A stretch of 64,000 nucleotides of DNA from Hyaloperonospora brassicae. Lineage: Eukaryota; Oomycota; Peronosporomycetes; Peronosporales; Peronosporaceae. Position 1 is the first letter of the stretch. Each line of letters opens with the position of its first letter. The DNA is taken from the NCBI GenBank assembly GCA_947650285.1, contig CANTFL010001442.1, positions 30,713-94,712 on the forward strand. The letters run 5' to 3'. The notes under the pieces were generated by a model. It ran no database searches, was not told the origin of the DNA, and was given only the letters and a program-made list of their open reading frames with translations. Position numbers and translations under genes: made by a program. Shown piece by piece: positions 1 through 10,409 of the stretch.

Positions 1-3000
1 TCGACGTTTTGCATTTTACGACAAATCGTATCAGCTGCTGTAGACTTGGCAAGCAAATAAACGCAAAAGCGCAACATTTAAGATTTAATTTATACACGCT
101 GGGCTGCAGCCAAGTCAAAAGCTAAGAGTCCACATTTTGATCGAATCTAACGCAGTCAGGTACGAGTATCGTCTTTAGGGCCGACAACAATACCATTTTT
201 TAGCTATTGGCGGACAAAAGAGATCAGCGGTAGCACACCAAACTATCGCGCTTGAATATTTAGTGCTACCTTAAAGAAAAAACGTATACCCAGCGCACAA
301 GCATCAGGAGTATTAGTAATTACAGCTTCGTTCGCATAATATTGGGTCGATTTCACGTCTCGACGTCTGTCAGTCACAGAAGATGCGAGAAGAAGAAGTG
401 CCTTGTAAGACTTTATTTGATATAAGGTGTAGCTTTTCTTACGATGTCAAAAAGTACTAGCATATTCACTGCAGATCTCCATTTCATCGATTCTGCTTTA
501 TCAGAAACCGCGTTTAACTCGTCCAAAATTTCACACACGTCCAGTCAATCAACACATTGAACCGAAGGATATAATGGCTGGTACACCAGCCACCGATGAC
601 CCCGATCTGTTTCTGTTAAGGCGTCATTCACTGCGTCAGACGGCTCAGTTAGAGCGTGCATAATTCGTGTTATACATCATGTAGCACCGATGAGCATATA
701 TGATGTACACTCAGACACCACTCGGACCATGTATATTCAGTTTCTTATATAAAAAACACAGAGGTGGTACCGGATTCGGAGCAGTATCTATTCCACACCC
801 ATTCATCAACGAATTTGCTTGTAATATACGCTGCTCCTCTTTTCGTGGCCTTTAATTAAAATGAATAAAATATTAATACCAAGCAAATGTATTAAAGCGA
901 TGATCGCAAGCTTTTTAGCAATCTTCACTGTCGCCTAGATAATTCACTTTCGGAGGTAGTACTCCATTTACATGCTCCTGTGCTTTCTCACCTTGTGTGA
1001 ACGTCGGTAGGGCAAGCTACACTCTTCCAGGTGCACTGATGTCGATGGATAACTTGAACGTGTAAGCGAAGGGTTAAGAGTAACGGTAAGTAACGCTTCA
1101 CAGTAACAATGGTACATGAAGTGGACCATGTCGTTAAAGGAGACGATCAGCAGGTTCAAAATTTACAAGGTAGCAGAACTGAAGTTTCAGGTAAGAAGTG
1201 TGGTAGCTCGTGGCTGACTTGTAGATCATTGAACATACTTATATTTGCTTCTAAGTGCGCGTGTTGAAATCTCTTCCAAGTAAGATTACTGGACACCCGA
1301 CGTCAGAAAAAGGCACGAGTGACCCCGACATCGATGAGATCAACGTGTACAATATGTAGATACTTGATTTGCTTGTCCTTCTGACCACCTGAGACGTCTC
1401 GTGGTCTTGTACATCGTTACAAATTGTGTTTCTGCATCTGACCGAAGATGTTCGATTGTCTTGAAAGTCCCAAATCCCTGCCCTTACAATCCAGGTATTA
1501 TTTCCATGTTTGAAGCATGTTCCTTTTCTGAAGTCAAGTGTCTACTAATCTAACCTGAACGAAACTTCGACACGTGTCCTTAGAAGCGAATTAAACTTTG
1601 CTTAATTTTTCATTAAAAATGCCACGAGCAACCACACTTCATACCTAAAAATCCGGTTTTGCTACCATGTGTCGTGTATCCCTGCTGATTGTCTCCTTGA
1701 ATGACATGGCTTACTTCATGTATTTTCCTGATCTCGGGCCGCGGATCGTAGACGGCGTAAAGTATTCCTTAATTTAATCTATCACTCTTTAACCTACATC
1801 GAATGTCCAATACCATCGACGGCCCTGAGTGTTAAACGGATGTGATGAAACATGTTCGACCGTCTCCACCAACCGTTTACCGGTCCGGACTTTGAAGATG
1901 ATCAGATTCGTCCTTATGTCGCTAGATTGCTAGATCAATAATTCACACGAAACCAAACTCATATTTATTCACATCCACAATCAAGTTTAGTCAGCAGTAA
2001 TCTCATTTTTAACGCTGTAACAGCTTTATATATTGGATCCTCGAGATCTTTCTTATCGATTTCGAGCAGGTCTAATGTCACACTTCCTACGCATGTAACG
2101 TTTCTGGCCAGTTACGTTAACATATATAGGGCAGCAATCGTGGTAATAATTAATTCTTGTCGTTTTATGGAAATTCGTGTCGACCTGCACTCGTACGTCT
2201 CCAAGTCACGAGCTGCAAATGCATCAAATTTCAAAGACAGACAAATCCACCGTGAGGGAGAGCTTGAAATTTATAATTCATACTATTACAGATTCAAAAT
2301 CCACTTATCCATCTCACTATCACGCAAGCGATTCATCTTCAATCCGCATTTATTTGCTGAATGTCAAGCAAATCTAAAATTAAAGATGTTACGACGTATC
2401 AATTTTTATCGCATACGACGCAGCAAGTCGTCCATTAAACTTTCCAACAGCATCAATGCTCAATAAACACTTAAAGTAAATTTAATGCCGATTACTTATT
2501 CACCTGATCATAATAACGCAGGATTGAAACGCACAATTGAATCCGACTTGTTTTAAGCATGATACGCACCAGTAGAAAGCCGAACGGTCAAGAATGTATA
2601 AGGCGCGTATAGCCTACATCACGTTCTTACACACATTGTAAAATCAATATTGTGCGGAGGATCGATGCCAGTGCGACAGCACCCCAGTTCGATGGCTTTA
2701 GCTCGATTAACCACAGAAAAATGATTTAGTCATTACAAAAGTGATGGAAGCATACATTGAGCGCCTAATTGCTGTTATAAGGATACATCGAATTTTTTTG
2801 TTACATACTGTTGCCAGCAGCACGAAGCTTCTCTGTTCGAACATTTGGCAAAATGTCGCAAATTATTATCGTTAAACACTTCAAAAACGCAATGACTGTC
2901 GACCTTAAAAAATGATGTATGCCCGTGCACTGTCAGCATCCAGAGCAAGTCTATTTGATATTTACAGTATAATAAATGCAATGTCTCTCAATAGCGTTAG

Positions 3001-5772
3001 CTTTAACACCATGCATATTTGAACAATTGTGTATTTCATCTCGGAGGGCTTGAAATAACAATGACTAAAGTGCTGAGTTGTTAAATTAATACGATGCTTT
3101 ATCCATCGGTCGACACAGAAGCCTTGGACCGCAAACGCTGATCCGTCAATACCGATCGTAGAATTCGAAGATTTAGAAAATAAAGACACACCTGGAAAAG
3201 GCAATAATCACTACCTATTGGCAAGGGTAAACACTCGATGAATCAAATTGTAGAAGTAAATGAAATTCGAGTTTCTGCGCCAAGCCGGTTAGATGATAAT
3301 ACTGTATCTATAACTTGATCGGCAATCATGAGGGTTATCGTGCGAAGATCTACCAAAGTCACCTCTTCGATGATGACTCAAGGCAACACATATTTTCCAT
3401 TTAAAGCTAGTCACATTTATTGCTCGTACTGATAGCCACAATTAGAACTGATGACATGTAAAGCGGCGCGCTAAAGAAAGCTATAGTCTGGAGAATGAGA
3501 TGAACAGCGGCTTGCGACCTGTAATGATTTTATAGCTTACAATTTCATTCCGATCGGCTAACGGGATATTCATAAGCGTAAAGCATCCTGAACAGCACAT
3601 CAAGCTGGTCGAAGATAGAGTGGGCGCGCAACAAGATATGTCACATTTCAATCATAGTATTGAGGGCAGAACTCTACCATGCAACAAATAGTTTTGAATC
3701 ACACGCCAATTTGAACTGAACTAGTTCAAACTGTATTTACTGTCCGCAAATCCGATCGGTTCTCTCATACCCTAAGTAAAGGAGGCGTGCAGAGGATGAG
3801 GCATTCTCTCGAACGACTTAACGCTGTAGCGAAAAAAAAGAACTAATTTGGCATATTTTCAAGTCGCCTTACGGAACCCTAAATGATTCTTGTCCATTTT
3901 ATTTAGCCACAAGCTAAGAATAATACAAATTTCTTACGTACCATTGCGCGCGTATGGCAGCTATCGGGATTTATTTGGTGATTTTCTTGGTCTACATCAA
4001 TTATTACGTAGATCGTTTCTAATTTACCTGATGATAACATACTTTTAATATTAACTACCAAAGGTTTAATGCTTAAGCACTTTATCTTTCAGAGATAGAT
4101 TCACATTAATCTAAATTTTGGTACAAATGACATCTGAAGGGCTCACCTTCTACATTGCCATGTAACTCAATGTCACTTTGGTGACTTATTGACAACTAAT
4201 TGGTGAGTGAACACTGTTGGTTCACCTCAGAGAGATGAGCACTTGTTGGTTCTTAGTAGCGCATTTTTGCGTAGAAATGCTTTATTTCGTCTTAATACGA
4301 ATAGGAAAGTAATTATTCGCTTGTATTTACGACTGTATCGTCTTTGATGTCTATTGTAATGGGGTTACATGTCGACTGATAGTCGACAATAGGTATGATG
4401 CACACAAGGGATGGGATCTCATTCAAACTGATATCAGAACACAGTATCTATTGTTGGATACAGATGTCTGTCAACCATTGATTACGAAATCAGCTAGAGG
4501 ATTTATTACGGTCATTAGTTACTAGGTTAAGCACGTTATTATAAGCTGTTCTTTAAGGTTAAAAGAAATAAAGTTCATTTTCCATTTTGATCCGAAAGAC
4601 ACGTGCCTCTCTAAGGCGTCTTGTGATCGTTTGAGGAGGTAGCAACAACTTGTTAAGGCAGCTACCCTTCGTGCACTCTGTGCGTTAATCCTCTGAATCA
4701 TTTGGTCCCCCTGGAACAGGGACCGTAAGCTCTCGAGCTTGTTGACTCTTTGAGTCGGGTTCTTTGAACCAAAGTTGCTCGTAGAGCGTTAAGCCTTCCT
4801 CTGGCTTAAGGAGCTGTGTAGCTCCTCTACATCTATTATAGAAGTTTCACGTGACGATGCACCATGCGCAGATCGTGCACCTTCTATAACTAGTGTGGCT
4901 GCCGAATTGAAGCAGAAATATATGAATCCGATCTGAGGGCGATAATTTAGTGGTTCGGATGCAACATTTGCCTTGATGTCACCCTCCAAGTCTTTCCGAT
5001 AATCCAGACGGCTCAAAAATCAAACAAAGTAGGTCGCACTTACACGAATGCTTCATGGATGGTCGACTCGATAGCGATAATCCTCACACTGCCGTCGGCG
5101 ATTTTCATAAAGTCATCATAGTCGAGGCTATCAACATGATCGCGACGATCATGCTGCCGGCATTTCGGTTGAAAGAAGCCGCAACGCACTGCTTCACGCT
5201 TTCCTGTAATTACCGTAATGGCCAATGCAGCATAATTATATTCAGTAGGCTAGAACAATCACCAATCGAGGTGTTTTCCATAGTTCGTGTCCAATCTCTC
5301 ATAACGCTAACTTCACACCGATAAAGTTTCGCTTCGAACAATAAATTCAATCAGCGATACATTCAATCATCGTTTGTACTGGTAAACATTGTCAATGTGA
5401 TAATCACAAATTGTCCACTATGTAAAAATCGAATGCGCGTTTTGACTTAAAACACCTCGAGCAGCCGCATTAATTTCGAGAAGAGGTCTTCGAACTGCTC
5501 GCGACTCAAGTTGAAACGGTAGTTAGATTGTCATATTTCAAGGAACGACAATTTACAAAGTCGTGCAAAGACTCAAATTGCGCCCCTTGAGAGGTCCATT
5601 TTCTCTCTATCCTTCGAAAGGTCGTGTGTATCGAGTTTGTCGGTCATCCGGTCAAATCGCGCCTTCCAGATAATTCAGGAAGCTCAATAGCTGCTCCACC
5701 GGCCGACGTATCTTGCCCGACGTCACTTTACGTCAAAATGCTGCAATATACACTCCACTAAGAAGCGTCGAC
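1..5772. other. Gene-free left flank
   Basis: I find no open reading frame with convincing protein-like content. The ORFs present are short and lack recognisable domains. The stretch from about 4120 to 5772 is richer in GC and contains short patches that could be decayed transposon coding sequence on the minus strand (about 4789-5016 and 5460-5770). I could not assign these to a family. Element A inserted into the right end of this stretch: the last five bases, TCGAC, are repeated after the element. Confidence 0.5.
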
Positions 5773-6166
5773 TGAAACGGGGCAGCCCGCTACATGGATA
5801 TTGTCATTTAGAAGATAATGACAGTAAAGAATATTATGTTGAATATTCTTTTATCAATATCACCAATGGTGGTTAAATTGATGGGTCTATCAAAGGGTCT
5901 GCTCATTGGTTTATATCTTGATGGTTTCAACCCACCAATCGCCGCAGGATGCGCGCAATGAGCGGTGACGAGACGTCACCATACACTTAGTTATATTAAC
6001 ATAATTAAGTCAGGTTAAACAGAGAGACGGTAGACAAAAGACTTAATTATACTAAAATAACAGTTCTACTTTTACCCTACCTACGCTTCCTCGCTTGCCT
6101 CGTGTACGTCTGTAGGGGCACCTAAAACCCTTGCGTTAAGTTCGCGCAAGGGTGTGCCCCGTTACA
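5773..6166 (+). repeat. 5' LTR of element A
   Basis: This 394-bp LTR begins TGAAACGGGG and ends CCCCGTTACA, so the original termini formed an inverted repeat (TGTAACGGGG and CCCCGTTACA in element B). It matches 13365-13757. The middle of this copy has decayed: one arm of the hairpin near 5860-5880, which is intact in the 3' LTR, carries substitutions. The LTR should contain the promoter and polyadenylation signals, but I cannot place them reliably. Confidence 0.93.
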
Positions 6167-6168
6167 CC

Positions 6169-6181
6169 CGGTAGCACTTTG
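6169..6181 (+). promoter_or_regulatory. Primer-binding site of element A (degenerate)
   Basis: Two bases after the LTR end comes CGGTAGCACTTTG. Element B has TGGTAGCACTTTG and C has TGGTAGCGCTTTG at the same place. TGGTAGCGC is the first nine bases of the Ty1 primer-binding site, which pairs with initiator tRNA-Met, so that tRNA is the likely primer (inference). The first base is mutated T to C in this copy. Confidence 0.65.
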
Positions 6182-6210
6182 TAGTCCTCTCAAGGACCAC
6201 AGCATCCAAC

Positions 6211-6561
6211 ATGAATATGTTGGATGATGAAGACACCTTTCACGCCACGCGTGAAGGTTTTACCCATTTGAGTGACATCGAATGGAGTGCGGTAGAACGA
6301 ATGAGTTCTACCGTACGCGAGTTCGCAATTAGCGTTATGTTGGAGTCTCTAGACAGAGACCAACAACATGCTGATATCGCCAAGTCCATTCAAAATGAAC
6401 TTGTCATCGGGAGGGAGAAAGTAGCCTTGCTTCACCAGCAAGGCTCTCAACAGGCCGAGCAGTTGAGAGAACTCGGTGCTCAACATACGGAGCTGTTGAG
6501 ACAGCATCAATTCCATGCTGCTGTGGGGGGACGGCACATGCGCGTCGTCCCGAAGTCATGA
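6211..6561 (+). CDS. Gag N-terminal ORF (gag1) of element A
   Basis: 116 codons. It is hydrophilic and glutamine-rich. Its second half (about residues 60-105) looks like a coiled coil, with repeated leucine, glutamine and glutamate residues. It begins 44 nt after the LTR and ends in an ATGA overlap with the next ORF, so its stop TGA and the next ATG share two bases. The same arrangement is found in element B (116 codons). This ORF probably encodes the amino-terminal part of the capsid polyprotein, made separately and linked to gag2 by termination-reinitiation or by an ancient frameshift. I do not recognise a domain. Its role in particle assembly is inferred from its position. Confidence 0.7.
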   Translation: MNMLDDEDTFHATREGFTHLSDIEWSAVERMSSTVREFAISVMLESLDRDQQHADIAKSIQNELVIGREKVALLHQQGSQQAEQLRELGAQHTELLRQHQFHAAVGGRHMRVVPKS

Positions 6562-7364
6562 AGGTTGACATCTCCAAGCACAGTGGAGTCCCGGAGGACT
6601 CCCTGTTACTATGTTTTGTCGAACTCGACAGAGCCCTAAGGGCTCGTCGCGTCGAGGATGAGCAAATGAAACTCACATTTGCTCAGACCCACTTGGCAGG
6701 GCGTGCCAAAACTTGGTCCCTGGGACTCGAGGGTAGCGACCCACATGTGTTTAGGTTGCTATCTGACTTCAAGGCCCGGCTCAGACAAACGTTTGAGCCG
6801 CCACGGGCTGAGTTCAGGGATCGTTCTGAGCTCCTGAAACTCAAGCAGGGTAAGCGTGATGTGCACGCTTACGCACAACATATACGACTCCTCGCGAGTA
6901 GTATAACTGCTAACCCAGTTCATGAACACACGTTGATTACGGTGTTCGTGCAAGGGCTCGCCGAACGGCCCGTCAGGAGCCACCTGTTCCGCCTTGAGCT
7001 GAATACGCTTGAAGAGGCGATATCAGCCGCGGAACAGGAACACTTTAGCATGAGACAGGCTCATGCTAGCTCAAACTCTTATCATCCACCGAGACGACAA
7101 GAGATCGGAGGTCCAGAACCAATGGATCTCTGCTATGTTGAGAGCGAGAGACCTCGCTCTTCAAACAACAAGCGATTGCAGAGGTGCAATCGCTGTCAGA
7201 AGTTAGGGCACTACGCATATGAGTGTAGTGCTCCACGCCCAGTACCAAACAGTACTGAGCGAAATGGACGACCTTTTGCCAGAAAGGGCAATGGGCGTGG
7301 GTCCAGCGCTGTTGCGAAGCCGCAACAGCGAAACGGACCATCAAAAAATGGACGGGGTCAGTAG
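6558..7364 (+). CDS. Gag capsid/nucleocapsid ORF (gag2) of element A
   Basis: 268 codons. Residues about 1-170 resemble the gypsy capsid (retrotransposon gag) domain: a tryptophan-containing segment (KTWSLGLEG), then a QGKRDVHAYAQ-like stretch and helical blocks. Near residues 212-225 is a CCHC zinc knuckle with spacing C-x2-C-x4-H-x4-C (CNRCQKLGHYAYEC), followed by a basic Arg/Gly/Asn-rich tail that should bind RNA. The start overlaps gag1 by ATGA. The TAG stop lies inside a hairpin (7359-7382). The matching ORF of element B has the same length, so gag is intact in both copies although pol is not. Confidence 0.9.
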   Translation: MKVDISKHSGVPEDSLLLCFVELDRALRARRVEDEQMKLTFAQTHLAGRAKTWSLGLEGSDPHVFRLLSDFKARLRQTFEPPRAEFRDRSELLKLKQGKRDVHAYAQHIRLLASSITANPVHEHTLITVFVQGLAERPVRSHLFRLELNTLEEAISAAEQEHFSMRQAHASSNSYHPPRRQEIGGPEPMDLCYVESERPRSSNNKRLQRCNRCQKLGHYAYECSAPRPVPNSTERNGRPFARKGNGRGSSAVAKPQQRNGPSKNGRGQ

Positions 7365-7382
7365 GGGCGGAGCGCCCTACTG
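7359..7382 (+). promoter_or_regulatory. Hairpin enclosing the gag stop codon
   Basis: CAGTAGGG pairs perfectly with CCCTACTG across an 8-nt loop. The gag TAG stop is bases 4-6 of the 5' arm. The same structure is present in element B (20530-20553) and, with a 7-bp stem, in C (near 39692-39715). Its place at the gag/pol boundary suggests a role in recoding or reinitiation (inference). However, similar hairpins occur all along these elements. Confidence 0.5.
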
Positions 7383-7446
7383 ATCCAGCAACCTCAAGAG
7401 AATTTGCAAATCTCTTGACGAAAGTTGCTCCAGATACACAATCATT

Positions 7447-7800
7447 GTGTGTCTCTGCACCTGTGATGACGTTTCGCTCATCACCTTGAAGTTGGAAGCG
7501 ACGAATGATTTGTCGCTTCGTGCCCTAGTAGACTGTGGGGCGTCGAACAACTTTGTTCGTCACCAGTCACTAGAGGGTCGTAGGCTCAAGTTCGTTGAGC
7601 GCGACATTCCCCTTACGAGAATGACGGTGCGCCTTGCAACAGGCGCATCGATTACCGTTGAGAAACGTGTAGTAGGAATCCGCTACACGTTAGAGGGCGA
7701 ACAGTACGATGATGACTTCATCGTACTGGATCTGGATGACAAATTTGATGTCATCCTGGGATTACCTTGGTTCAGAAGGTACGAGCCAAGAGTGAGCTGA
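7447..7800 (+). CDS. Aspartic protease segment of element A pol
   Basis: About 117 open codons. The retropepsin active-site motif appears as ALVDCGASNNFV (normally DSGA; Cys replaces Ser). A hydrophobic flap region and an ILGLPW motif near the end are typical of gypsy proteases (ILGxDW-like). It would cleave the Gag and Gag-Pol polyproteins inside particles. The ORF is separated from gag by about 80 bases of stem-loop-rich sequence and is ended by a TGA where the C-subfamily copies have TGG (Trp). The TGA is shared with element B. The apparent start is not secure, because the domain would normally be made as a fusion with gag or RT. Confidence 0.8.
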   Translation: MCLCTCDDVSLITLKLEATNDLSLRALVDCGASNNFVRHQSLEGRRLKFVERDIPLTRMTVRLATGASITVEKRVVGIRYTLEGEQYDDDFIVLDLDDKFDVILGLPWFRRYEPRVS

Positions 7801-8276
7801 CAGCATCGATCCGTGAAGATGCCTGCCGCTAGTTCATCAGACGGCCATCTGATGAACGTCATGGAGCTTTCACAAGCGTTTGGATGTACTGCGAGTGAGT
7901 GCGATGGCCTCACTTGCGGTCCGGTCGTTAGCACGACTGCACAAGATCACAGTGTAGTTGATCACTAAACTGTAAAGCAAGCTCCCGGCGACTGTACAGA
8001 AGTACAGGCTTCGCCGGAGGTCCACCACTCGAATCAGTCGAGTGGACCGGGACGTGGATGCACGCCTAGCGGGCGACATCCAGCAAGATAAAACCGGTTG
8101 CCCTCAAGCGGCAAGACGGAAATCCTCGGTCGACTGGAGAGTCTACCGTAGAGGATCGGTGCCTGACTGTGGTTGCACAGCGACAGTCGGGAGACGTCGA
8201 GGGAACAAGTCCCCACGTACTTGAGGAAGGAATTCCTTAAGAGTCACTTGCTGAAGGATCAGGCCTTCAGCAACCT
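7801..8276 (+). pseudogene. Broken protease-RT linker of element A
   Basis: The protein continues after the protease stop. Short conserved blocks can be followed through all copies (for example an SSDGHLMNVM-like patch and a CTASECD patch), but in A this stretch contains at least two further stops and frameshifts. At least one stop (the TAA near 7966) is also in B, so it predates the split of the two copies. No catalytic motif is expected here. It is the spacer between protease and reverse transcriptase. Confidence 0.6.
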
Positions 8277-10409
8277 GTGGAACGAAGCTCCCAGAAAGAA
8301 ACCGAGACACTGAATGTCTTGGTTAATGATGGATCAAGCGTAGGCGCTTACATGCTTGATCTGGTTGCGCCTCCGAAGTTAACTTCGGAGATAACTCAAC
8401 TGCCGACGCTAGAACCGAAACGGTTCTTGCGTGATCTGCGTAGTGGCAAAGTCAAGCAGATCTACATACTCGTCGCAGAGGATGAGTATGTGACCGACAT
8501 TCGGTCGGCAACAGTATTTGCCGAGAACGAACGGGTTCTCAGCAGCTCATCTATGGACGAAAGTGTCCTCGATGAAAAGACTCGGATTGAGCGATATGAA
8601 TCTCAATCCTGGAAGTCGCTTCAGGCAAATCCTTTGTATAAGGACTTGATCGAATTCAAGGATGTGTTCCCTGAATCCGTACCTTGCGAGTTGCCTAAGG
8701 ACAAAGGCACTCGTCATGAGATTGAGCTAAAACCGAACTCGAAGTATTGTGTCATGAAGCAGTGGCCACTGCCTCGTGAACAAGTACTAGCGATTAATAA
8801 GTTATTTACAAATTGCTTGGCCGCGGGCCATGTCAGGGAATCAACTTTCCATTACAGCTCTTCGACCTTCTGTGTGAGAAAGGACACAGCAGGATGGCGT
8901 ATTGTGCACGCATTCAACAAGTTGAATGCTGCAACGGTACCGGCTCAGACGCCGATACCGAGGAAGGACGTAATCATAGATGGTATGTCAAAGAGTACCA
9001 TCTTTTTGTCCATGGATCTGATGGACGGATTCTATCAGATCCTCATGCGTGAACGGGACATCCCGTACACAGCAGTGAGTACCCCCAGCGGTATGTTGTG
9101 GGAATGGCTAGTGATGCCACAGGGGCTGAGTAATGCCCCTCCTACTTTCAACAGATGTGTAACAAATTTGTTGAGACCGGTGCGAGATTTCGCACCGAGT
9201 TACTTCGACGATGTGTTCGTCCATGGCCGGGCTATGGACGGAAAGACGGACGTTAAAGTTCACAGAACTCACGTTCGTCAGGTTCTCCAACTTGAGCGCA
9301 AGCATAAGCTGTATGCCAACCCCAAGAAGTGTATATTCGCGGCTAGCGAAATACCTCTTCTTGGGTTCATCGTCGGCAAACACGGCGTACGCCCTGATCT
9401 CGAAAAGATCAAGGCGATCATCGACTGTCCAGTGCCAGTCGATGTCAAGGGACTAAGGAAGTTCCTTGGTCTAGCGGCGTACTTGCACAAGTACTCGCGC
9501 AACTACGCCGAGATGACGGTACATCTTTCTTGTTTACTCAAGAAAAATGTCAAGTGGTCATGGAACGCTGAGTGTCAGCGTTCCTTTGAAGGTATCAAGC
9601 AAAGCTTGATGCAGTCGCCGATCTTGACGATTGCAGATCAGGACAGACCATTTCATGTGGTCTGTGACGCCAGCGATTTTGCAATCGGCTGTGCGTTAAT
9701 GCAGTTCGACGCAGATGGCGCGGAGCGCTTCATCTGTTATCAGTCGCGTCAGCTGCGAGCAGCTGAGCGCGATTACCCAGTGCATGACAAGGAACTCCTT
9801 GCCATGAAATATGCACTGGCTAAGTTCCGGGTCTATCTATTGGGAGATAGACCGTTCATCGTTTATACGGACCATGCGTCATTACGCACGGCCGTAAACA
9901 GCCCACACCCCTCGCAAAGGATGGAGAGGTGGCTGTCTTTCTTCGCAGAGTATAACTTCTCCGTGGAGTACAAACCAGGACGACTGAACGTCGTCGCTAA
10001 TGCGCTCTCACGCCGGCCCGATTTCGAGCCGGACGCACAACCAAACAGTGAGGATAAGCCCGCTGTTGCGACACTGTCAGTCAGTGTCCCGTCGTCAAGT
10101 TTACTTGACGACGTACGAAAGGCATACGCAGAAGATAAGGATCTTCTGCGATTGATGGATCATCTGGTGAATCCATCCAGTACATCATTGAAGAATTTAC
10201 CGGCTTTGTACCGATCCTCATCGGATCGGTATAGTACACGCAACGGATTGATGTACTGTACAGCTTTTGCCGACGACACGCCTCGTGTCGTCTTACCCGC
10301 TCATCATGATTTGCGTTTATGCACCATGTATGAGTGTCACGATGCCCCAACACGCGGCCATCGTGGTAGAGAAAAGACTTACCTCACGGTAAGTCGTGAC
10401 TTTTACTGA
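8277..10409 (+). CDS. Reverse transcriptase-RNase H of element A
   Basis: 710 codons. The first ~140 are linker. The RT fingers and palm follow (KQWPLPREQV, then a GMLWEWLVMPQGL block and the catalytic SYFDDVFVH, a Y-x-D-D box, near residue 312). Next come a thumb and connection, then RNase H around residues 450-590 (FHVVCDASDFAIG, CYQSRQL, AERDYPVHDKELLA, VYTDHASL and the terminal NVVANALSR). The ORF runs into the HH half of the integrase zinc domain (ECHDAPTRGHRG) and stops at TGA 10407-10409. Family knowledge: it converts element RNA to cDNA in cytoplasmic particles. The segment 8716-8904 is far closer to element C than to B (see findings), so this ORF is a mosaic. Confidence 0.92.
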   Translation: MERSSQKETETLNVLVNDGSSVGAYMLDLVAPPKLTSEITQLPTLEPKRFLRDLRSGKVKQIYILVAEDEYVTDIRSATVFAENERVLSSSSMDESVLDEKTRIERYESQSWKSLQANPLYKDLIEFKDVFPESVPCELPKDKGTRHEIELKPNSKYCVMKQWPLPREQVLAINKLFTNCLAAGHVRESTFHYSSSTFCVRKDTAGWRIVHAFNKLNAATVPAQTPIPRKDVIIDGMSKSTIFLSMDLMDGFYQILMRERDIPYTAVSTPSGMLWEWLVMPQGLSNAPPTFNRCVTNLLRPVRDFAPSYFDDVFVHGRAMDGKTDVKVHRTHVRQVLQLERKHKLYANPKKCIFAASEIPLLGFIVGKHGVRPDLEKIKAIIDCPVPVDVKGLRKFLGLAAYLHKYSRNYAEMTVHLSCLLKKNVKWSWNAECQRSFEGIKQSLMQSPILTIADQDRPFHVVCDASDFAIGCALMQFDADGAERFICYQSRQLRAAERDYPVHDKELLAMKYALAKFRVYLLGDRPFIVYTDHASLRTAVNSPHPSQRMERWLSFFAEYNFSVEYKPGRLNVVANALSRRPDFEPDAQPNSEDKPAVATLSVSVPSSSLLDDVRKAYAEDKDLLRLMDHLVNPSSTSLKNLPALYRSSSDRYSTRNGLMYCTAFADDTPRVVLPAHHDLRLCTMYECHDAPTRGHRGREKTYLTVSRDFY

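Noticed and set aside
4789..5016. 75-codon minus-strand ORF with a faint resemblance to a copia RNase H end (GFIYF..., SSRET...EELHSSL)
   Set aside because: Only scattered residues agree, there is no catalytic Asp context, and neighbouring copia blocks are missing.
5460..5772. Minus-strand segment with protein-like patches beside element A
   Set aside because: Stops in all frames and no recognisable domain; the patches cannot be joined across the element to 13758-14149.
9108..9383. Minus-strand ORF of 91 codons inside RT, and similar shadows in B
   Set aside because: Follows from the hairpin symmetry and codon bias of pol; it has no start context and is not conserved in C or D.
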